Shown here: positions 59,013-64,000 of the stretch, in pieces
How positions within the stretch are numbered: position 1 is the stretch's first letter
How the letters are laid out: each line of letters begins with the position of its first letter
DNA from: Bradyrhizobium sp. CB1015
GTDB taxonomy: Bacteria > Pseudomonadota > Alphaproteobacteria > Rhizobiales > Xanthobacteraceae
Reading direction: 5' to 3'
NCBI RefSeq assembly: GCF_025200925.1
Contig: NZ_CP104174.1
Coordinates: 682,001 to 746,000, forward strand
DNA: 64,000 bases
Notes under the pieces: generated by a model
What the model saw: only the letters and a program-made list of their open reading frames with translations
Told to the model about the DNA's origin: nothing
The model's database searches: none
Translations under genes and position numbers: made by a program

Positions 59013-59043
59013 GGCTGCGCGCCGAAAATGCGCCCACCCCTCA

Positions 59044-59487
59044 TCAATTCGAACTGTCGATCAAACTCTCCAGCAGCCGCTTCAATTCGCTCGTCGACTT
59101 GTCGCCGTAGCTCTCCAGGATGTGCTCCTCCTGGTCGACCGCGAGCGAGTTGAGCTTCTTGCACAGCACCTTGCCGCGGTCGGAGATGAACATCAGCACC
59201 TTGCGGCGGTCGTTCGGGTCCTGCACGCGATAGACCAGCGTGTCGGAGACCATGCGGTCGATCATCTTGGTCAGCGTCGGATGATTGAGCAGCACGGCGT
59301 CCGCAAGCTCGCCCATCGAATGGCCCTCGCCATCCGACAGCACTTTCAGGATGCGCCATTGCTCGACCGGAACGCCTTCCTTGCTCAACCGCAGTTCGAG
59401 CTGCCGGTTGATCTCCCGGTTGGCTTGCGCGAGCAGGTAGGCGAGGTGTTCGGTGATCGGGGAGTTTTGTTTCGGCGGTTTTGCCAC
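59044..59487 (-). CDS. MarR-family transcriptional regulator
   Basis: A 147-residue winged helix-turn-helix regulator. The DNA-binding part is EQWRILKVLSDGEGHSMGELADAVLLNHPTLTKMIDRMVSDTLVYRVQDPNDRRKVLMFISDRGKVLC with the typical beta-wing D-x-R-R-K. GTG 59487 (VAKPPKQNSPITEHLAYLLAQ) with AAGGCGAAG upstream is chosen; TTG 59511 is also in frame. It is divergent from the AmiC-like gene and a palindrome lies between them, so it may control the amide cluster. Confidence 0.88.
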   Translation of the reverse strand: MAKPPKQNSPITEHLAYLLAQANREINRQLELRLSKEGVPVEQWRILKVLSDGEGHSMGELADAVLLNHPTLTKMIDRMVSDTLVYRVQDPNDRRKVLMFISDRGKVLCKKLNSLAVDQEEHILESYGDKSTSELKRLLESLIDSSN

Positions 59488-59555
59488 GGCTAAGACTTCG
59501 CCTTGACCCAAATGAGTGAATGTCTTGCAAACAATGCTGCATCTATATGCACTTC

Positions 59556-59580
59556 AATTCTTGAATATTCAATATTTTCA
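59556..59580. promoter_or_regulatory. Candidate MarR operator, divergent region
   Basis: The A/T-rich core TTGAATATTCAA (59561-59572) is a perfect 12 bp palindrome, flanked by AATTC and TATTTTC. It has the size and composition of MarR-family binding sites and lies between the divergent marR and AmiC-like starts. Confidence 0.5.
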
Positions 59581-59666
59581 AAATAGGATCATTGCCCAAC
59601 AAAAGGGCGGAAGCCGGGGCCGCCTGCTCAATGTGCTTTCAGGTCTGGTCTCAGACAGGAGTTGGC

Positions 59667-60851
59667 GTGCACGCGACGGTAAACTTCCCGGCTCACGGCG
59701 GTCCGGTGTTGCCGCCGTCCCTGCTGTTCAGGAATTTGTCGTCATCGGCGGCGGATTTCGACCTGTCTCCGGTCGATGCGCATGTCATGAGGCGGCGCGG
59801 CGCGCGCAACAAGCTGCGCATCGGCAATTTCCTCACCTTCACCGGCTCGCCCGGGATCTGGGGCCCGACCTCCACCAACAGCGCGATGCTGGCGGTTGCC
59901 GAGATCAACAAGCGCGGCGGCATTCTGGGCCGCGAGCTCGAAATGTCGATCTACGATTCGGGCGGACCGATCGAGGAGGTGGTGCGCCGCGCCGAGCAGG
60001 CGATCGCCTTCGACGAGGTCGACCTCATCATGGGCTCGCATATCAGCGCGGTCCGTGTCGCGTTGCGCAAGGTCACCGGCAACCGGATCCCCTACATCTA
60101 CACGCCTGTCTATGAAGGCGGCGAGCGCACGCCGGGCGTCATGGCGATCGGTGAGACGCCGCGCTGGCAGAGCCGCCCCTCGATCCATTGGCTGGCGGAC
60201 GTCAAGAAGGCCGCGCGCTGGTACCTGATCGGCAGCGATTACGTCTGGCCCTGGCAGTCGCATCGCGCGGTCAAGCGCTACATCAAGGAAGCGGGCGGCC
60301 TGGTCGTCGGCGAGGAGTTCGTCCCGGTCGGCGAGGACAATCACGAGCCGCATCTGGCGCGCATCCGTGCCGCCAGGCCGGATGTGGTGCTGATCTCGCT
60401 GATCGGCACCGACAGCATCACCTTCAACCGCGCCTTCGCCGAAGCGGGCCTTGCCACCTCGACGCTGCGGCTTGCGGGTGCGATGGACGAGACCGTGCTG
60501 CTCGGTATCGGTGCCGACAACACCGAGAATCTGTTCTGCGCCTCCGGCTATTTCAACGGCCTGGTCTCGCGCGCCAATGACGAGTTCCTCAGTGCCTATT
60601 ACTCCATGTTCGGTGCCAACGCGCCGCCGGTCGGCTCCGTCGGTCAGTCGAACTATGAGGGGCTGCGCTTCCTGGAATCCGTCGCCAACCGCGCCGGATC
60701 ATTGGCCTTTCGTCCGCTGCTGAAGGCTGCGCGGAACGCCGTCTACTCGGCGGGCCGCGGTCCCGTAACGCTTCGCGACGGCCGCGCCGAGATGCCGATG
60801 TACCTTGCCGAAGCCGACGGTCTCGACTTCAAGATCATCAAGACGCTCTGA
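59667..60851 (+). CDS. AmiC-like periplasmic-binding-fold protein, probably cytosolic amide sensor
   Basis: A 394-residue type 1 periplasmic-binding-fold protein. The conserved ligand-domain blocks are LRIGNFLTFTGSPGIWGPTSTNSAMLAVAEINKRGGILGRELEMSIYDSGG, IPYIYTPVYEGGERTPGV and AARWYLIGSDYVWPW, close to AmiC, the cytosolic amide sensor of the Pseudomonas amidase operon, and to UrtA/FmdD-type binding proteins. There is no signal peptide or Tat motif with any start. GTG 59667 is chosen because AGGAG lies 5 nt upstream; an ATG at 59787 starts just before the conserved part. An AmiR-type antiterminator partner was not found in the window. Confidence 0.75.
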   Translation: MHATVNFPAHGGPVLPPSLLFRNLSSSAADFDLSPVDAHVMRRRGARNKLRIGNFLTFTGSPGIWGPTSTNSAMLAVAEINKRGGILGRELEMSIYDSGGPIEEVVRRAEQAIAFDEVDLIMGSHISAVRVALRKVTGNRIPYIYTPVYEGGERTPGVMAIGETPRWQSRPSIHWLADVKKAARWYLIGSDYVWPWQSHRAVKRYIKEAGGLVVGEEFVPVGEDNHEPHLARIRAARPDVVLISLIGTDSITFNRAFAEAGLATSTLRLAGAMDETVLLGIGADNTENLFCASGYFNGLVSRANDEFLSAYYSMFGANAPPVGSVGQSNYEGLRFLESVANRAGSLAFRPLLKAARNAVYSAGRGPVTLRDGRAEMPMYLAEADGLDFKIIKTL

Positions 60852-60942
60852 GAGACGGCCGGTAATACGCCGCAGCGGACTTGCGAAATAATACTTGAAA
60901 AGGAAAATATTTCCGTCTCTAGTAACGACGAGAAGCCGGTTG

Positions 60943-60963
60943 GCTCGCGCCCCGGGCGCGAGC
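60943..60963 (+). promoter_or_regulatory. Leader hairpin upstream of amidase
   Basis: GCTCGCGCC / GGCGCGAGC form a perfect 9 bp stem with a CCG loop, 50 bp before the GTG start of the amidase. The leader between 60852 and 61013 holds no gene. A hairpin here could be an attenuator or a target for an antiterminator of the AmiR/ANTAR kind, but the loop sequence does not match the known dual-hairpin ANTAR target. Confidence 0.35.
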
Positions 60964-61013
60964 GAGAGGCTTCCAACAGTGCCAGTGATCAAGAAGCCTT
61001 CAAGGAGAGCGCC

Positions 61014-62528
61014 GTGACAGTTGCCCTTCCCACGCCAGCCCAACTTCGCAGTGTCGCCGAGCAGTGCGGCCTTTCGCTCACCGATGATGACGTCGCCTCG
61101 TTCCGCGGTCTCATGCAGGGCTCGATCGAAGCCTACAATCTCGTTGCCGCGATGCCGGACGAGGTGCCGGAGGTGAAATATCCGCGCACGCCGGGCTATC
61201 GGCCCTCGGCGGAGGAGAACCCGCGCAATGCCTGGTATCGCAAGTCGACCGTGAAAGGCGCCGCCAGCGGCAAGCTGAAGGGCAAGACGGTTGCGCTGAA
61301 GGACAACATCATGCTGGCCGGCGTGCCCATGACCAACGGCTCGTCGACGCTGGAAGGCTATATGCCCGATTTCGACGCCACCATCGTCACGCGCATGCTG
61401 GATGCCGGCGCAGAGATCGCCGGTAAAACCCATTGCGAGCACTTCTGCCTGTCCGGCGGCAGCCACACCGGTTCCTACGGGCCAGTGCATAATCCGCACA
61501 AGATGGGCTACTCGGCCGGCGGCTCGTCGTCGGGCTCGGGCGTCGTAGTCGCGCTTGGCGAGGTCGACATGGCGATCGGCGGCGACCAGGGCGGTTCGAT
61601 CCGCATGCCGTCCTCGTTCTGCGGCATCTACGGCATGAAGCCGACCTGGGGCCTCGTGCCTTATACCGGGATCATGCCGATCGAGATCTATGTCGACCAT
61701 GCCGGTCCGATGACCGCGACGGTCGCCGACAATGCGCTGCTGCTCGAAGTGCTCGCCGGCGACGACGGCTACGATCCCAGGATCAAGGCGCCGAAGGTCG
61801 AGGAGTACACCAAGGCGCTCGGCCAGGGCGTCAAGGGCATGAAGATCGGCATCCTCAAGGAAGGCTTTGAGCAGCCAGTCGCAGAGGCTGCGGTGAATGA
61901 AAGCGTGCGCGAGGCTGCAAAGCGCTTCAAGGATCTGGGCGCCACCGTCGAGACCGTCTCGATCCCGATGCACCTCATGGGCGGGGCGATCTGGACTCCG
62001 ATCGGCACCGAGGGCCTGACCCAGACCATGATGTTCGGCGACGGCTACGGCCTTAGCCGCGGCGATCTCTATTCGACCTCGCTGATGGATTTCCATCGCG
62101 GCTGGCGCCGGCAGGCCGACTCACTGTCCGAGACCACGAAGCTGTTCATGATGCTCGGCACATACATCAACAACAATTTCGGCCCGCGCTTCTACGGCAA
62201 AGCGCTCAACATCTCGCGCCGGCTGACCGCGGCCTACGACAAGGCCTTTGCGGATTACGATCTGCTCCTGCTGCCGACCACGCCGATGAAGGCGACCAAG
62301 CTGCCGGAGCCCAATGCCAGCCGCGAGGACTACGTCGCCCGTGCGCTCGAGATGATCTCCAACACCGCGCCGTTCGACATCACACACCATCCCGCGATGT
62401 CGCTGCCCTGCGGCATGGTCGACGGCCTGCCGGTCGGCCTGATGCTGGTCGGCCGCATGTTCGAGGAATCCACCATCTACCGCGCCGCGCACGCCTTCGA
62501 GCAGATCGGCGACTGGAAGAAGATGTGA
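61014..62528 (+). CDS. Amidase (amidase-signature family)
   Basis: A 504-residue amidase. Triad: K96 (VALKDNIML), Ser in the GGSSSGSG segment (169-176) and nucleophile S195 (GDQGGSIRMPSSFCG). Its whole-length pattern (YSAGGSSSGSGVVVALGEVDMAIGGDQGGSIRMP) matches AS-family members with roles in aliphatic or aromatic amide hydrolysis. GTG 61014 with AAGGAGAG a few bases upstream is the start. It lies between the AmiC-like protein and the permease; the three probably work together in uptake and hydrolysis of an amide as a nitrogen source. Confidence 0.9.
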   Translation: MTVALPTPAQLRSVAEQCGLSLTDDDVASFRGLMQGSIEAYNLVAAMPDEVPEVKYPRTPGYRPSAEENPRNAWYRKSTVKGAASGKLKGKTVALKDNIMLAGVPMTNGSSTLEGYMPDFDATIVTRMLDAGAEIAGKTHCEHFCLSGGSHTGSYGPVHNPHKMGYSAGGSSSGSGVVVALGEVDMAIGGDQGGSIRMPSSFCGIYGMKPTWGLVPYTGIMPIEIYVDHAGPMTATVADNALLLEVLAGDDGYDPRIKAPKVEEYTKALGQGVKGMKIGILKEGFEQPVAEAAVNESVREAAKRFKDLGATVETVSIPMHLMGGAIWTPIGTEGLTQTMMFGDGYGLSRGDLYSTSLMDFHRGWRRQADSLSETTKLFMMLGTYINNNFGPRFYGKALNISRRLTAAYDKAFADYDLLLLPTTPMKATKLPEPNASREDYVARALEMISNTAPFDITHHPAMSLPCGMVDGLPVGLMLVGRMFEESTIYRAAHAFEQIGDWKKM

Positions 62529-62564
62529 GAGAGGGACTAGTGCAGACGAACGGAACACCACCGC

Positions 62565-63422
62565 ATGGCTAACGCGTTCGTCGCGGCGTTCGAAATCCTG
62601 AGCTTCGGCGCGATCATCGTCCTGATCGTGCTGGGGCTCGGGATCATCGCCAGCATGATGGGCATCTTCAACTTCGCGCAAGGCGAGTTCGTCCTGCTCG
62701 GGGCCTACATCACCTATCTCGCTTATGCCAAGGGCCTGCCGATCTGGGCCGGCATGGTCGCGGCGCCTTTCGTGGTCGGCGCTCTCGGCTTCGTGCTGGA
62801 GGCGCTGATCATCCGAAGATTCTACGCCGCGCCGATCGTTGCCATGCTCGGCACCTATGCCCTCGGCCTGATCATCCGCGAAGCCGTGCGCGGCCTGATC
62901 GGCGGCTTCTATCTCACCGTGCCGGAGCCGATCGGCGGCTCGATCGACATCGGCGCCATGCATATCTCGGCCTGGCGCTTCACCATCATCATCATCACGC
63001 TGCTGGTGATGGGCCTCTGCTATCTGCTGCTGTCGCGCACCAGCTTCGGTCTGCGCGTGCGGGCGACGCTGGAGAATCCGTCGCTGGCGCGTGCGTCGGG
63101 CATTTCAACGCCACTGATCTACGGCGCGACCTTTGCCTTCGGTGCGGCGCTCGCCGGCCTTGCCGGTGCGCTGATCGTGCCGGTGTTCAGCCTGTTTGCC
63201 GATCTCGGCCTGCGCTTCCTGATCCAGGGCTTTGTCGCGGTCATGGTCGGCGGGGTCGGCTCCTTCATCGGCCCGGTCGCGGGCGCCGGTGTCATCGGCA
63301 CGCTGAGCGCGGCGCTGCCCTGGGTGATGGCACCTGTCGTCGCCGACGTCCTCGTCTTCGTGCTCGCCATTGTCTTCATCAAATTCCGCCCGCAGGGCCT
63401 CATCGCTGGAAAAGGGGTTTAG
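62565..63422 (+). CDS. ABC transporter permease, LivH/UrtB type
   Basis: A 285-residue permease of the branched-chain amino acid/urea/amide ABC family with about eight helices. GLGIIASMMGIFNFAQGEFVLLGAYITYLAY is the LivH/UrtB signature at the second helix, and ARASGISTPLIYGATFAFGAALAGLAGAL is the cytoplasmic EAA-like coupling segment. It starts 36 bp after the amidase and ends 2 bp before the next gene, a binding protein, so all are one transcription unit. A second permease, ATPases and the rest of the transporter lie to the right. Confidence 0.88.
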   Translation: MANAFVAAFEILSFGAIIVLIVLGLGIIASMMGIFNFAQGEFVLLGAYITYLAYAKGLPIWAGMVAAPFVVGALGFVLEALIIRRFYAAPIVAMLGTYALGLIIREAVRGLIGGFYLTVPEPIGGSIDIGAMHISAWRFTIIIITLLVMGLCYLLLSRTSFGLRVRATLENPSLARASGISTPLIYGATFAFGAALAGLAGALIVPVFSLFADLGLRFLIQGFVAVMVGGVGSFIGPVAGAGVIGTLSAALPWVMAPVVADVLVFVLAIVFIKFRPQGLIAGKGV

Positions 63423-63424
63423 TC

Positions 63425-64000
63425 ATGTTCGATCGCACTCAGCTTTCACGCCGCCGCTTCCTGTCCAATTTCGCTTTCGCCTCCGGCGCGGTCGCAGCCG
63501 GGGTCGGCAGCTGGGTGATCCCGGCGCCGTGGGCCAATGCGGCCGAGGCGCCGATCAAGGTCGGCATCGCCACCGACCTCACCGGCCCGATCGCCTATGC
63601 CGGCAATGCCGACGCCAACGTCGCGAAAATGGTGATCAAGGAGATCAATGCGGCCGGCGGCCTGCTCGGTCGTCCGCTCGAGCTCTACATCGAGGACACT
63701 GCGTCCAACGAATCCGTCGCCGTCGGCAACGTGCGCAAGCTGATCCAGCGCGACAAGGTCGACATGGTGCTCGGCGGCATCACCTCCTCGATGCGCAACG
63801 CGATCAAGGACCCGATCGTGGCGCGCGGCAAGACGCTCTACATCTATCCGCAGCTCTACGAAGGCAAGGAGTGCACGCCCTATCTGTTCTGCACCGGGCC
63901 GACGCCGGCGCAGCAATGCGACGAGTTCATCCCCTGGCTGATCAAGAACGGCGGCAAGAAGTTCGCGCTGCCCAGCGCCAATTATGTCTGGCCGCACACG
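63425..64000 (+). CDS. ABC transporter substrate-binding protein (urea/amide type), C-terminal part outside window
   Basis: The first ~192 residues are visible, running off the right edge. The N-terminus has a Tat signal: LSRRRFLSNFAFASGAVAAGVGSW, with cleavage near ANAAEA. The mature part is a type 1 periplasmic-binding fold (KVGIATDLTGPIAYAGNADANVAKM, INAAGGLLGRPLELYIEDTASNES, LYIYPQLYEGKECTPYLFCTGPTP) related to UrtA/FmdD. It presents the solute to the permease encoded just upstream. It resembles the AmiC-like gene at 59667 in its YxxYEG segment, but that one lacks an export signal. Confidence 0.88.
   Translation, partial: MFDRTQLSRRRFLSNFAFASGAVAAGVGSWVIPAPWANAAEAPIKVGIATDLTGPIAYAGNADANVAKMVIKEINAAGGLLGRPLELYIEDTASNESVAVGNVRKLIQRDKVDMVLGGITSSMRNAIKDPIVARGKTLYIYPQLYEGKECTPYLFCTGPTPAQQCDEFIPWLIKNGGKKFALPSANYVWPHT

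Overview
The window looks like chromosome of a Bradyrhizobium-type alphaproteobacterium (Rhizobiales, Nitrobacteraceae). This is inferred from uniformly high GC, the divergent phaR / phaA-phaB polyhydroxybutyrate locus, the runs lysC-ptsP-prfA-prmC-DUF4167 and argJ-PpiC-secA, an ACC deaminase gene beside its Lrp-type regulator, and several families of short palindromic repeats between genes. No rRNA, tRNA, CRISPR array or intact insertion sequence was seen.

Bases 1-8204 are an accessory island and the most unusual part. A minus-strand operon with stop/start overlaps encodes a DUF6884-like protein, a DGQHR-domain protein, a tRNA-guanine-transglycosylase-like enzyme of the DpdA type (7-deazaguanine insertion into DNA) and a second DGQHR protein cut by the left edge. 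Beyond a plus-strand gene of unknown function lies a second minus-strand pair, an HNH endonuclease and a third DGQHR/DndB-like protein. This resembles a reduced or divergent DNA base modification and restriction system without the other dpd genes. It ends in about 930 bp with no recognisable gene.

Bases 8205-23579 carry metabolic and regulatory genes: a LysR regulator divergent from an MHS-type transporter, metallo-beta-lactamase-fold hydrolase and alpha/beta hydrolase module; a second LysR divergent from a drug-efflux MFS and an aldo/keto reductase; an amidase with a lysine-rich tail; metY plus a MetA-type homoserine acyltransferase; a polysaccharide deacetylase; and recQ. Bases 23793-30962 hold acdS/acdR/cds1-like (ACC and cysteine breakdown, relevant to plant association), a carboxymuconolactone decarboxylase family protein, an exported barrel-like protein, an esterase and a branched-chain aminotransferase.

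Bases 31117-59487 are core genome: PHB synthesis (phaR, phaA, phaB), glyoxalase II, translation termination (prfA, prmC), nitrogen PTS enzyme I (ptsP), aspartokinase (lysC), ubiG, grxC, an Nit-type amidase, comF, a Nudix hydrolase, a TadG-like pilus protein, argJ, a periplasmic parvulin, secA and a MarR regulator. Bases 59667-64000 begin an amide-use cluster: a cytosolic AmiC-like binding protein, an amidase, a LivH/UrtB-type permease and a Tat-exported binding protein truncated by the right edge. Palindromic repeat elements fill many of the gaps, including two copies of a composite of about 200 bp in opposite orientation 8.5 kb apart.
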